DNA of 64,000 nt from Acidimicrobiia bacterium (GTDB lineage Bacteria > Actinomycetota > Acidimicrobiia > Acidimicrobiales > Bin134). Position 1 is the first letter of the stretch. Every line of letters starts with the position of its first letter. The position numbers and the translations under genes were made by a program. Under the pieces are notes generated by a model. It searched no databases. It saw only the letters and a program-made list of their open reading frames with translations, and was not told the origin of the DNA. The stretch is taken from the NCBI GenBank assembly GCA_022819825.1, contig JAJEGM010000037.1, positions 1 through 64,000 on the forward strand. Reading direction: 5' to 3'. Positions 16,029 through 25,309 of the stretch are shown here, in pieces.

Positions 16029-17581
16029 AAAAGCTGCTCACTTTCTTCGCAGTTTTCGGCCTGCTCCTTGCGGCCTGCGCGGGGGGCGACTCCGGCAATG
16101 AGGCCAGCAATAGGGCCAGCGATAGGGACAGTCCCGCATCCGACGCACCACCCCCTACCCAACCTGCCGAGGCCCCCGCACCCGATGACAACGGAGCGGC
16201 CGGAGACGCCGGCATCAGCAATGGCGACGACGCACCGGAATCCACGGGAGGCGGCGCCGAGGACGAAGCCACCGAAGACGCTGCCAGCCCAGAGCCCTCG
16301 GACGATGCTGTAGCGAGCGAGGAAGTAGGCGCCATGTCAGACCCCATCTTCCAGCCGACGTGCCAGGGAGAAGGCGAGCTCAGCGCCACCGCCACCGGCG
16401 TCACCGCGGAAACCATCAAGGTCGGTGCCCCCCAGATCGACTACGAGGAGCTAAGCAATCTGGGGCTGGTTCAGCTCGACCGAGGAGACAATGAGGTGAT
16501 CCTCCAGGCCCTGGCCCAGGAGGTGAACGACAACGGGGGGATCTGCGGTCGCATGGTGGAGACGGTGACCTACAAGTTCCTTCCCTTCGGTACCGACACC
16601 TCGCTGGCCGGCTGCGTTTACTTCACCGAGGACGAGCAGGTGTTTGCGGTTTTGGGACCTTTCACCCGGGTGCCGGCTGGAAACATCTGCGTGACCGAAA
16701 CCCATAGCACTGCACTCCTCGGCGCCCCGTTCAACGCTGAAGACCGGGCCAGGGCCAATGCTCCCTGGGTACACCTGGAAATCGCCACCGACCGGGTGCT
16801 GGAGGTGTTTGTGGCCGCATTGGACAAGGCTGGCCTGCTCGCCGATCTCGGAAATGTGGCCGTGCACTCCGGTGCCGGACGCCAGGAATTGGTGGACAAC
16901 GTGCTCGTCCCCGCGCTTGAGGCCGCCGGGGTGGAAATCGCCGAGCGGACGGTGATCGATGTGCCGTCCGGCGACACCCAAGCCGGAGCGGCGGTGTGGC
17001 GGACCTTCGCGGAGATCTACCGGAACGCCGACATCAATACCGTCTTCATCGATGGCGACAACGTCTTCGGGGTGGAACAGCTCATCCAGAACGGCCTCGA
17101 CGTCAAGCTGTTCAATGCGGAATTCTCCACGTTCTCCTATGGGCTGGGGGGCTCAAGCGACCCCGGCTATTTCGAGGCTTACACACTCGGCTCGCCATAC
17201 GCTGGCGACGACACCAACCAGCGGACGGACGACTGCATAGACGCCTTCGAGCGCCAATCGGGAATCGAGGTGATCCCCACCGAGCAGTTGCCGGAAGACG
17301 AAACCGACTGGTTTACCCCGGTACGCGGTTACTGCCGCGTGTTCGACCTCTTCGTACAACTGGCTGCCGCAGCCGGCCCGAACCTGACCAACGAGACCCT
17401 TCAGGCGGCTATCGACGGTTTCGGACCCATTGAGCTGCCCAATGAGGCGTTCGCTTCGCTGGGTGTCGGGAAATATGACGCCCGAGATGGCGTTGTTCTC
17501 ATGAAGTGGGACCCAGAGGCCGGAGAAGACAACGCTGGCGACTTCGTCGTCATCTCCGACTTGATCGACACCGCGGGGTGA
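16025..17581 (+). CDS. LivK-type substrate-binding lipoprotein
   Basis: 518 residues. The lipoprotein signal peptide is MKKLLTFFAVFGLLLAAC, with the lipobox Cys near residue 18. It is followed by a Ser/Pro/Ala/acidic linker to about residue 110 and a periplasmic-binding-protein fold of the type 1 family (TAETIKVGAPQIDYEELSN, then the two-lobe core). It should capture the ligand outside the membrane and deliver it to the LivHMG/LivF fusions. The ATG overlaps the upstream stop by 4 bases. The linker probably spans the cell envelope. Confidence 0.9.
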   Translation: MKKLLTFFAVFGLLLAACAGGDSGNEASNRASDRDSPASDAPPPTQPAEAPAPDDNGAAGDAGISNGDDAPESTGGGAEDEATEDAASPEPSDDAVASEEVGAMSDPIFQPTCQGEGELSATATGVTAETIKVGAPQIDYEELSNLGLVQLDRGDNEVILQALAQEVNDNGGICGRMVETVTYKFLPFGTDTSLAGCVYFTEDEQVFAVLGPFTRVPAGNICVTETHSTALLGAPFNAEDRARANAPWVHLEIATDRVLEVFVAALDKAGLLADLGNVAVHSGAGRQELVDNVLVPALEAAGVEIAERTVIDVPSGDTQAGAAVWRTFAEIYRNADINTVFIDGDNVFGVEQLIQNGLDVKLFNAEFSTFSYGLGGSSDPGYFEAYTLGSPYAGDDTNQRTDDCIDAFERQSGIEVIPTEQLPEDETDWFTPVRGYCRVFDLFVQLAAAAGPNLTNETLQAAIDGFGPIELPNEAFASLGVGKYDARDGVVLMKWDPEAGEDNAGDFVVISDLIDTAG

Positions 17582-17668
17582 CGGGCGGCCAATCCAAATA
17601 CCCGGCCCATGGCCTCCGGGCCTGGCTTGGTCGAGGCTTGGCTCGGTTGGGTTCTGCCCCAACTGCGG

Positions 17669-18892
17669 TCACGCGTCGGCCATCATCCCAACCGACCCCA
17701 AGGTAAACGCCGGGGAGTAGCTGTCGGTCGGATAATCCTCGGCCCCTATGGGCCGGGCGACTTCTTCGACCTTTGGGCCGACCTCTGAGGCCAGCGGCGC
17801 CAGCGCATCGAGGTCGAATCCGTAGAGGTCGGCGGCGTTGGTGGACACCATCTGGGCCACATCGGCGGGGTCGCGCCCCGCGAAGGCCACTCGCAAAGCC
17901 TTCATTGTGTGAGGCCACGTGCCCTCGTTGTGGGGATAGTCGTTTCCCCACATGATGTGGTGGACCGCGTCATCGCCCAGCGACTCGATCTCACCGGCGC
18001 TGGGGAAGCTGGCGCCAAATCGCACTTGGTCCCGGAAGGTCTGCCGTGGGGTCCGCGCCAGATGGTCGGCGCCCGCGGCGTCGTGGTTGAGCTTCACCTG
18101 CTTGGCAAACCAGCCGATCATGGGGAGGTCAGACTTGATCCAGCTCACCCCCTGCTCAGTGAGCACCAACTTGAGGTCGGGGTAGCGGTCGAAGATGCCG
18201 CCGAGCAAGAACTGGGTAAGCGACCGCTTGGTCCAAAATGCGTACTCGGACAGCTCGATGGCGGCCCGGCCGGAACCGGGGGCGTACACCGGCTTGTTTC
18301 CGCCGTGGGTGGTGATCGGGTATCCCACCTCGGCCGCGGCAGCCCACACTGGTTCCCAATGCTCCTCATAGAACTGGGGAAAGGTGCCATCGGGGGGCGC
18401 AACCCGCACCAGCACACCCGCGGTCATCACGCCGTTCTTCGCCATGGCCCGGATTTCGTCGGCCACCTTCTCGGGCAAGAACGGGCTGGTCTGTATCAGC
18501 CCGCGAAGTCGAGCTGAGTCACTGGCACAATGGTCGGCCATCCAGCGGTTGTGAGCCTTGAAGCCCTCCCATTGGAGCTCGATCTCCCGGCTATCGTGTC
18601 CCCGCTCGAACACATTGAATGCGAACGGTGTATCGGTATTGGGCAAAACAACCCCGGCCACCACGCCATCGGCAAACTGCTCGGCTCGGCGCTGGTCGTT
18701 GTCGAAGTTGTTCGGGTCGGTCTGGTCGCCAGCTGGCAACCACGCGGCGGCCCATGCGTCGAACTCGTCGTGCAGCGACGCTGGCAGGTACGGCCGGTAG
18801 TCGACGAGCCGGCCCCCGCCATGGGTATCGGAACTCACCACGATGTACCGCCCGTTGTCGGTAATGCCGCGGATTGAAGCTGTATCGCTCAT
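17669..18892 (-). CDS. Amidohydrolase-family metal-dependent hydrolase (amidohydrolase_2)
   Basis: 407 residues from ATG 18892, chosen for its GGGGGCAG ribosome-binding site and because the metal-ligand region follows closely (YIVVSSDTHGGG). Further markers are YPITTHGGNKP, LKLVLTEQGVSW, and HHIMWGNDYPHNEGTWPHT near residue 330, where the last metal-binding Asp of the TIM barrel sits. Members decarboxylate or hydrolyse aromatic or alicyclic acids; the substrate is unknown. It diverges from the sulfatase at 18977. A similar protein is encoded at 59928, with the same DYPHxxGTWP signature. Confidence 0.82.
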   Translation of the reverse strand: MSDTASIRGITDNGRYIVVSSDTHGGGRLVDYRPYLPASLHDEFDAWAAAWLPAGDQTDPNNFDNDQRRAEQFADGVVAGVVLPNTDTPFAFNVFERGHDSREIELQWEGFKAHNRWMADHCASDSARLRGLIQTSPFLPEKVADEIRAMAKNGVMTAGVLVRVAPPDGTFPQFYEEHWEPVWAAAAEVGYPITTHGGNKPVYAPGSGRAAIELSEYAFWTKRSLTQFLLGGIFDRYPDLKLVLTEQGVSWIKSDLPMIGWFAKQVKLNHDAAGADHLARTPRQTFRDQVRFGASFPSAGEIESLGDDAVHHIMWGNDYPHNEGTWPHTMKALRVAFAGRDPADVAQMVSTNAADLYGFDLDALAPLASEVGPKVEEVARPIGAEDYPTDSYSPAFTLGSVGMMADA

Positions 18893-18976
18893 TGCTCTGC
18901 CCCCTAGGGGCACGAGGATAGTTTCGCGTTGAGCAAAAAGGTGACCTGAGACCATGTCGCGGTGTAGGAAACGAGG

Positions 18977-20647
18977 ATGACCACACGCCCCAACGTTTTG
19001 TGGGTGTCTTTCGAGGACTGCTCGCCGCGATTCGGGTGCTACGGCGACCCGGTGGCCCGCACCCCTAACCTCGACCGGCTGGCTGCCCAGGGTGCGCTAT
19101 GGACCAAGGCATTCACTACCGCGCCGGTGTGCGCGCCGTCGCGCAGCGCGGTGATCACCGGCATGCACCCGGTAACGCTCGGCACCCACCATATGCGCAC
19201 CAACAGCGGCCCCCATCACGGTGGGAAGGGCATTCCCCGCTACGAGGCGGTTGTCCCCCACTACGTGCGCTGCTTTCCCGAATACCTGCGGGCGGCCGGC
19301 TACTTCTGCACCAACCGCAACAAGACCGACTACCAGTTCATCCCGCCCATCACTGCCTGGGACTTGCCGGGCGGCCACTGGCGCGACCGGCCCGACTCCG
19401 ACCAGCCGTTCTTCTCGGTGTTCAACCTGGACGAGACCCATGAGATGGCGGGATGGGAGGGGAGCTTCTTCGGCGACAACGACATAAACCTCGACTCCAT
19501 CGAAGTGCCGCCCTACTTCCCCGACACCCCCAAAGTGAGGGAATCGCTGGCCCAGGTGTACACGGCCATTGAGCATTGCGACCGGCTGTTGGGCGACCTC
19601 CTCGAAGAGCTCGACGAGGACGGACTGGCCGGCTCCACCGCGGTGTTCGTGTGGACCGACCACGGCCCTTTGCCCCGGGGAAAGCGGTGGCCCTACGACA
19701 GCGGCATCCACAGCCCGCTCATCGTCCGCTGGCCCGGGATGATCGAACCCGGGACCATTAGCGACGACTTGGTGAGCACTATGGATCTGGGACCGACCGT
19801 GCTGTCGATTTGCGGCGCCGAAGTGCCCCAACACCTTCACGGTCGGCCTTTCATCGGCCCCGACGCCCACGGCGGGCGCGACTACGTCTTTGCCTCCCGG
19901 GACCGCTACGACGAGATGTACGACACCGTGCGAGCCAGCCGAGACCAGCGGTTCAAGTACATCCGCCATTACGACCCCGCACGGCCCTACATGATGTGGA
20001 ACTCGTTTCGGAACAACCACCCGATCATGAAGGAGATGTGGCGGCTGTACGCGGCCAGCGAGCTCGAGGGCCCGCCGGCGCAGGCCATGGCCGACAAGCG
20101 GCCGGCTGAGGAGTTGTTCGACACCGAGGCCGATCCTCACGAAATCAACAATCTGGCTGGCGACCCGGCTTATCGCGAAGTGCTGGAGCGCCACCGGATC
20201 GCGCTGGAGCAGTGGCAGCGCGAGGTGGGCGATCTGGGCATGATTCCCGAGGACATGATGGTGGCCCAGATGTGGCCGGGAGGAGTGCAGCCCGCAACCG
20301 ACGCCCCCAAGTTCATCGTGGTGGGCGGCGAACACCACGGCACCGAGGCCAGCCCCGAGGGCGGCACGTTCAAGGGCCCGGCCATCCTCCAGCTGCAAAG
20401 CAGCACCCAGGGGGCATCCATCGCCTACACACTCCAAGACGACCCCTTGCCCGACCCCCCCGCCGATCTCGACGCCCAGTTTGCCGCCGCGCTAGGCCAC
20501 AACCCCCAAGCCGGAGACCCCCCTCGCCGTCTGCTCTACCACGAACCGCTGCGGCTGCCGGTCGGCGAGACCACCATCAGAGCCGTCGCCCACCGCATCG
20601 GCTACCAGCGCAGCCCCGAGTCGGTAGCCACGTTCATTGTCGAATAA
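18977..20647 (+). CDS. Type I sulfatase with C-terminal beta-domain
   Basis: 556 residues. The formylglycine signature is VCAPSRSAVITG (Cys about residue 52), with metal residues early in VSFEDCSPRFGCYGD and late in WTDHGPLPRGKRWPYDSGIHSPLIVRWPG. The order resembles heparan N-sulfatase-like (SGSH-type) enzymes. From about residue 445 an extra region (GTFKGPAILQLQSSTQGASIAYTL) looks like the beta-sandwich domain that ends some glycosidases and sulfatases. No signal peptide is visible, so it would act in the cytoplasm. No formylglycine-generating enzyme is encoded in the window. It starts a plus-strand run with another sulfatase, an aldolase and an ene-reductase. Confidence 0.9.
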   Translation: MTTRPNVLWVSFEDCSPRFGCYGDPVARTPNLDRLAAQGALWTKAFTTAPVCAPSRSAVITGMHPVTLGTHHMRTNSGPHHGGKGIPRYEAVVPHYVRCFPEYLRAAGYFCTNRNKTDYQFIPPITAWDLPGGHWRDRPDSDQPFFSVFNLDETHEMAGWEGSFFGDNDINLDSIEVPPYFPDTPKVRESLAQVYTAIEHCDRLLGDLLEELDEDGLAGSTAVFVWTDHGPLPRGKRWPYDSGIHSPLIVRWPGMIEPGTISDDLVSTMDLGPTVLSICGAEVPQHLHGRPFIGPDAHGGRDYVFASRDRYDEMYDTVRASRDQRFKYIRHYDPARPYMMWNSFRNNHPIMKEMWRLYAASELEGPPAQAMADKRPAEELFDTEADPHEINNLAGDPAYREVLERHRIALEQWQREVGDLGMIPEDMMVAQMWPGGVQPATDAPKFIVVGGEHHGTEASPEGGTFKGPAILQLQSSTQGASIAYTLQDDPLPDPPADLDAQFAAALGHNPQAGDPPRRLLYHEPLRLPVGETTIRAVAHRIGYQRSPESVATFIVE

Positions 20648-20687
20648 ATGGCCCATACTGGAAGCACTTGGCGAAAGAAACACCCTC

Positions 20688-22211
20688 ATGCGAATCCTCT
20701 ACATCGACATCGACACGCTTCGGGCTGATCACCTGGGGTGTGCGGGGTATCACCGCAACACCACCCCGAACATCGACGCGCTGGCCGCCGAGGGGGTGCG
20801 GTTCTCAAACGTGTATGCGTCCGACGTACCCTGTCTGCCGAGCCGAACCGCGCTCATCACCGGAATGTTCGGGATCCGCAACGGGGTGGCCAATCACGGG
20901 GGGATGGCCGCCGACCTGCGGCCTCAGGGGGCGGAGCGGAGCTTTTTCTCGTCGATCGCGGCCAACTCCTGGGCGTCTCGCTTCTATTGGTCGGGGTACC
21001 ACACCGCCTCCATTTCCAGCTTTCCGTTCCGCCACTCGGCCACTTGGTGGAACAGCGGCTTCATGGAGTCGATGAACCTGATGCGGGGCTTCGGCGGCGA
21101 GCGGGCCGACCAGGTGCTGCCCGGAGCGCTGCGCTGGCTCAACGACAACGCAGCCCAGGAAGACTGGTTCCTCCATGTACACCTGTGGGATCCCCACACC
21201 CCCTACAACACCCCCGAAGAGTATGGAAACCCGTTCGAGGGCGACCCGGCCCCGGCATGGCATACCGAGGAGGTAAGGGCCCGCAACTGGCCGCTGGCCG
21301 GACCGCACTCCGCCCAGGAGCCCTGGGGATTCAAGCCCGACGAGTGGGGTCCTCCCCCGCCCCGCCACCCGTGGAACCTGTCGAATATGGACGAGGTGAA
21401 GCAGACCTTCGACGGCTACGACACCGGGATCCGCTACGCCGACGATGCGGTGGGAACGCTGGTCAACACGCTGGCCGACCACAGCGTGCTCGACGACACC
21501 GCCATCCTGGTCTCCTCCGACCACGGCGAGGCCTTCGGCGAGCTGGGGGTGTACGCCGACCACCAGGGCGCCGACGAGGCCACCTGCCACATCCCCTCAG
21601 TGCTGCGCTGGCCGGGAATCGAGCCCCAAGTCCACGACGGGCTGCTCTACCACCTCGACATAGGCGCCACCGTCGTCGATTTGGCCGGCATCGACATCCC
21701 CTTCGGATGGGACGGCAGGTCGGTGGCCGAGGATGTCCGCTCCGGCAATCACGGCGGACGGGACTACCTGGTCTTGTCGCAGGGGGCGTGGTCGGTGCAA
21801 CGGGGGGTCCGCTGGGGCGACCACCTCTACCTCCGCACCTGGCACGACGGCTACCACGCGGCCTGGAACGAGGAGATGCTGTTCGACATAGCCGCCGACC
21901 CCCACGAAACCACCGATCTGGCCGACCAGGCCCCCTCGGTGCTGGCCGAGGGCCAAGACCAACTGCTGTCGTGGACCGACGACCAGATGACCCGCAGCTA
22001 CTCCCCCGTCGATCCCCTCAAGATCGTGTTGGCCGAGGGCGGCCCTTTCCACTGCAAAGGGCACCTGCCCGAGTACCTGGAGCGGCTCGAAGCCACCGGC
22101 CGGTCCGACGCGGCGGCAATTCTGCGAGAGCGCCATCCAGTCGACCCCACATCCACCGGCCTGTCTGGGATCCCCAAAGATGTGCTGGAGAGCCTTGGAG
22201 TCGACAACTAG
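20688..22211 (+). CDS. Type I sulfatase
   Basis: 507 residues from ATG 20688. An in-frame TTG 51 bp upstream overlaps the previous gene and is less likely. It opens with the metal motif YIDIDTLRADHLGCAGYHRNT and has the formylglycine signature PCLPSRTALITG (Cys about residue 50). The second metal cluster is SSDHGEAFGELGVYADHQG. No signal peptide. The stop overlaps the GTG of the DapA-like gene by one base, so these two are translationally coupled. It probably hydrolyses a small-molecule or sugar sulfate ester. Confidence 0.9.
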   Translation: MRILYIDIDTLRADHLGCAGYHRNTTPNIDALAAEGVRFSNVYASDVPCLPSRTALITGMFGIRNGVANHGGMAADLRPQGAERSFFSSIAANSWASRFYWSGYHTASISSFPFRHSATWWNSGFMESMNLMRGFGGERADQVLPGALRWLNDNAAQEDWFLHVHLWDPHTPYNTPEEYGNPFEGDPAPAWHTEEVRARNWPLAGPHSAQEPWGFKPDEWGPPPPRHPWNLSNMDEVKQTFDGYDTGIRYADDAVGTLVNTLADHSVLDDTAILVSSDHGEAFGELGVYADHQGADEATCHIPSVLRWPGIEPQVHDGLLYHLDIGATVVDLAGIDIPFGWDGRSVAEDVRSGNHGGRDYLVLSQGAWSVQRGVRWGDHLYLRTWHDGYHAAWNEEMLFDIAADPHETTDLADQAPSVLAEGQDQLLSWTDDQMTRSYSPVDPLKIVLAEGGPFHCKGHLPEYLERLEATGRSDAAAILRERHPVDPTSTGLSGIPKDVLESLGVDN

Positions 22212-23134
22212 TGCAGCTATTGCCCGGACGGGCCATCACCGGGATGTCCGCCATCTTGTTGCCCCATCTCGACTCGGCCACGGTGGACTGGGCCTCACTG
22301 GATGCCCACATCGCCCGCACCCACGAGGCGGGGCTCACACCAGCGGTGAACATGGACACCGGCTACGTCCAGCTACTCGACACCGACACCCGGGCGCAGG
22401 TGCTAGATCGCGCCTCGGCCATCGCCGGGAGCGATTTCGTGGCCGGGGCCTTCGTGGCTGACGAGCCAAAGGCGGCATTCGACCTCGATGCCTACCGGCG
22501 AGCCACCGATGAGATCACCCACCGGGGCGGGCTTCCCGTGATCTTCCCGTCGCATGGATTGAACAACCACGGCGACGCCGCCTGGCTCGACGCCCACGGC
22601 CAGATTGCCACCCATCTGGACCGGTTCATCGGGTTTGAGCTCGGCCCCATGTTCGTGCCCTATGGCCGCATCGTGTCGCTGGACACCTATCGAGGACTGT
22701 TGGAGCTGCCCCAGTGCATCGGGGCCAAGCACTCGTCGCTCAACCGGGAACTGGAATGGGACCGGCTGGCGCTGCGAAACGAGGTGCGTCCGGATTTTCT
22801 GGTGCTCACCGGCAACGACCTGGCCATCGACATGGTGATGTACGGCTCCGATTACCTGCTGGGCCTCTCCACCTTCGCCCCCGACCAGTTCGCCGAGCGC
22901 GACCGCCTGTGGGCCAAGGGTGACCCTGGCTTCCACCAGCTCAACGACATACTCCAGTATTTGGGCCATTTCACCTTCCGCCCGCCGGTACCGGCCTACC
23001 GCCACAGCGCGGCCATGTTTTTGGAGATGCGAGGCTGGGCCAACAGCGATGCCATCCCCCGCGGCGCCCCCACCCGTCCCGACAGCGATCGCGAGATCCT
23101 GCGCGACATCGGCGAGCGCCTCGGAGTGCTCTAG
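22211..23134 (+). CDS. DapA-family (dihydrodipicolinate synthase-like) aldolase
   Basis: 307 residues from GTG 22211, which overlaps the upstream sulfatase stop; a start at the ATG at 22243 would remove the first strand. The pattern GRAITGMSAILLPHLDSATVDWASL is the class I aldolase N-terminus. FVPYGRIVSLDTY provides the Tyr region, and CIGAKHSSL carries the likely Schiff-base Lys. The family cleaves or forms C-C bonds next to a keto acid. Coupling to two sulfatases and an Old Yellow Enzyme suggests a sugar-acid or keto-acid released from a sulfated compound. The substrate is inferred only from context. Confidence 0.78.
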   Translation: MQLLPGRAITGMSAILLPHLDSATVDWASLDAHIARTHEAGLTPAVNMDTGYVQLLDTDTRAQVLDRASAIAGSDFVAGAFVADEPKAAFDLDAYRRATDEITHRGGLPVIFPSHGLNNHGDAAWLDAHGQIATHLDRFIGFELGPMFVPYGRIVSLDTYRGLLELPQCIGAKHSSLNRELEWDRLALRNEVRPDFLVLTGNDLAIDMVMYGSDYLLGLSTFAPDQFAERDRLWAKGDPGFHQLNDILQYLGHFTFRPPVPAYRHSAAMFLEMRGWANSDAIPRGAPTRPDSDREILRDIGERLGVL

Positions 23135-23137
23135 CTG

Positions 23138-24550
23138 ATGCCCCGGTTCAAGCAGGTGAAAAACCTGACCAGCTTGGCCGCGCTTCGCGACTACTTGGGA
23201 GATCTCGGGATCGAGATTCCAATCGACGACGAGGTGAATCCCTCAGGGGCGCTGGCCCAGCCAATGGAGATCACCGACGGCTCAGCCGGCACCCACATCG
23301 CGCCCAATCGCTGGGCGGTGCTGCCCATGGAGGGCTGGGACGGAGAAACCGACGGGAGGCCATCTGATCTGGTCCACCGCCGCTGGGACCGGTTCGCGGC
23401 CAGCGGGGCCGGATTGGTCTGGGGCGAGGCCACCGCGGTGCGTCCCGACGGTCGAGCCAACCCCCGCCAGCTGGTGCTGAGTGAGACCACCGTTGATGAT
23501 CTCGCTGCCCTACGAGATCGGCTCGACCCCTCACAGGTGACGGCGCTCCAACTCACCCACTCCGGCCGCTATGCCCGGCCCACCGCGGCGGGTCCAGCCC
23601 CCAAAACGGTGTACGAACATCCCTTGCTGGATGCCCGGGTGGACTCCGGGGCAGCCGAGGTACTCACCGATGACGAGCTCGACGAGCTGGTCGAGCAGTT
23701 CATCCACCGGGCGGTGCTGGCCCGCCAGGCCGGGTTCGACTTTGTAGACATCAAGGCCTGCCACGGCTACCTGGGCCACGAGTTCCTATCCGCCATCGAC
23801 CGCCCCGGTCCCTACGGTGGCGATCTGGAGGGCCGCACTCGCTTCCTGCGATCCATCATCACTGGTATCCGCGCCAAAGCCCCCACCCTGGGCGTGGCTG
23901 TACGCCTGTCGCTGTTCGACTTCGTCCCCCATACCGCGGGCGCCAGCGGCGTCGGCACCCCCGAAACTCTCGACCCTTACCCGCTGGCCTTCGGCGGCGA
24001 CGGATCGGGAGTGGGCGTCGACCTAGCCGAAACTCACCAACTGCTCGACATGCTGGGTGAGTTGGGGGTCGGGCTGGTATGCGCCACCGCGGGCAGTCCT
24101 TACTACGTGCCCCATATCCAGCGGCCCGCCTTCTTCCCACCCTCCGACGGCTATCAGCCCCCTGAAGACCCTTTGGTCGGCGTGGCCCGCCTGATCGACG
24201 CCACCGCTGATATAGCCCGCCAGCATCCGGACATGACGCTGGTGGCCGCAGGCCTGTCGTACCTCCAGGAATGGCTGCCCGCCGTCGGCCAAGCCCTGGT
24301 GGCCGCGGGGATCGCCGACGCCGTCGGCCTGGGTCGCATGATCCTGGCCTACCCCCAGATGCCCGCCGACGTGATGGCCGGTCATGAGCTCGACCGCCGC
24401 CTCATCTGCCGCACCTTCTCCGACTGCACCACCGCCCCTCGCAGCGGACTGATCTCGGGGTGCTACCCACTGGACGACTTCTACAAGCAGCGAGAAGAGC
24501 GCATCCAACTCGCCGCTTTCAAGAAGGAGGCCAAGGCTCGCCTGCGCTGA
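23138..24550 (+). CDS. Old Yellow Enzyme-family NADH:flavin oxidoreductase
   Basis: 470 residues, somewhat longer than typical OYE proteins. FMN-barrel features include the early WAVLPMEGWDGETDG, then LTHSGRYARPT and IKACHGYLGHEFLSAIDRPGPYGG, the usual catalytic and substrate region, and a late VGLGRMILAYPQMPADV phosphate-binding part. It should reduce activated C=C bonds or act on a trimethylamine- or enone-like substrate. It starts 4 bp after the aldolase and ends the sulfatase run. It converges with the TetR gene. Confidence 0.86.
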   Translation: MPRFKQVKNLTSLAALRDYLGDLGIEIPIDDEVNPSGALAQPMEITDGSAGTHIAPNRWAVLPMEGWDGETDGRPSDLVHRRWDRFAASGAGLVWGEATAVRPDGRANPRQLVLSETTVDDLAALRDRLDPSQVTALQLTHSGRYARPTAAGPAPKTVYEHPLLDARVDSGAAEVLTDDELDELVEQFIHRAVLARQAGFDFVDIKACHGYLGHEFLSAIDRPGPYGGDLEGRTRFLRSIITGIRAKAPTLGVAVRLSLFDFVPHTAGASGVGTPETLDPYPLAFGGDGSGVGVDLAETHQLLDMLGELGVGLVCATAGSPYYVPHIQRPAFFPPSDGYQPPEDPLVGVARLIDATADIARQHPDMTLVAAGLSYLQEWLPAVGQALVAAGIADAVGLGRMILAYPQMPADVMAGHELDRRLICRTFSDCTTAPRSGLISGCYPLDDFYKQREERIQLAAFKKEAKARLR

Positions 24551-24565
24551 ACCCTGGGAAAGAAA

Positions 24566-25309
24566 TCAGCCCTCGGGGGGAGGCCGGAGCGCCCCCAGGC
24601 AAAAGCCCCATAGTCCATCGAACCGGGTGTGAGTGGAGCCCACTCGACCGAGTGCAAAAATATGGGCGGCCAGCGAGATATCGAAGAAGAGATCGGACAG
24701 TTGCTCCACCTCGATGTCCGATCGGACTGATCCGTCGGCCACCCCGTCGGCGATGATTCCGGATATGAGCTGCCGCAGGGGATCCCAGGCCAGCCGCAGT
24801 CCTTCGGGCCGGGTGGCGGCCAATTGGTTGTGCAGCGTGGCCATAGAGCGGACGATCTTCGCTGGGGGCGCATCTTGGCCTCGAATGAAGTCCCACAGAG
24901 TCCGGACACAAGTCTCTAGCCTGACCAGCGGAGGGGCTCCACCCTGAACAGTGTCGGGGATGTGTTCCACAAGCTGGGTGATCAGCTCCTCGAACAGCGC
25001 CAAGACGAGGTCGTCCTTGGAAGAGAACAGCTGGTAGAAGCGCCGCAGCGAGCCTCCCGAGCGCTGCACCACGTCTTGCACGGTGAACTCCACCGATCCC
25101 TCCTCTTCGAGAAGGGCTAGCGCGGCGTGAACAAATTCGCCGCTGCGAGCCAAGGCCTGGACTCGAGCGCTGTCCAGCGACCGCTCGAGCATGCGCTGCT
25201 CCCAAGTGCTGAGCGCAACCAGCTCGGAATCTTCGTTCTCTACTTGGATATCTGTGTTCTCAACACTGACATCTTTGTTCTCAGTGTCAATATCTATGTT
25301 CTCAGGCAC
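24566..25309 (-). CDS. TetR-family transcriptional regulator with a repeat-encoded N-terminal tail
   Basis: 247 residues if the GTG at 25309 is used. The helix-turn-helix region (VHAALALLEEEGSVEFTVQDVVQRSGGSLRRFYQLFSSKDDLV) is clear. The first about 30 residues are four 7-residue units of the form EN-x-D-[IV]-x-V that come straight from a 21-bp DNA repeat. This makes it uncertain whether they are protein or operator DNA. The next in-frame ATG is at 25192, just before the HTH domain, and would exclude the repeats. It diverges from a P450 and probably controls it and itself. Confidence 0.85.
   Translation of the reverse strand: MPENIDIDTENKDVSVENTDIQVENEDSELVALSTWEQRMLERSLDSARVQALARSGEFVHAALALLEEEGSVEFTVQDVVQRSGGSLRRFYQLFSSKDDLVLALFEELITQLVEHIPDTVQGGAPPLVRLETCVRTLWDFIRGQDAPPAKIVRSMATLHNQLAATRPEGLRLAWDPLRQLISGIIADGVADGSVRSDIEVEQLSDLFFDISLAAHIFALGRVGSTHTRFDGLWGFCLGALRPPPEG

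Noticed and set aside
17582-17668. Rho-independent terminator after the first transporter operon
   Set aside because: Short GC-rich inverted segments are present but there is no clear stem followed by a T-run.
20637-20687. TTG start for the second sulfatase
   Set aside because: It overlaps the preceding gene, adds 17 residues with no family similarity, and the ATG at 20688 begins the conserved first strand directly.
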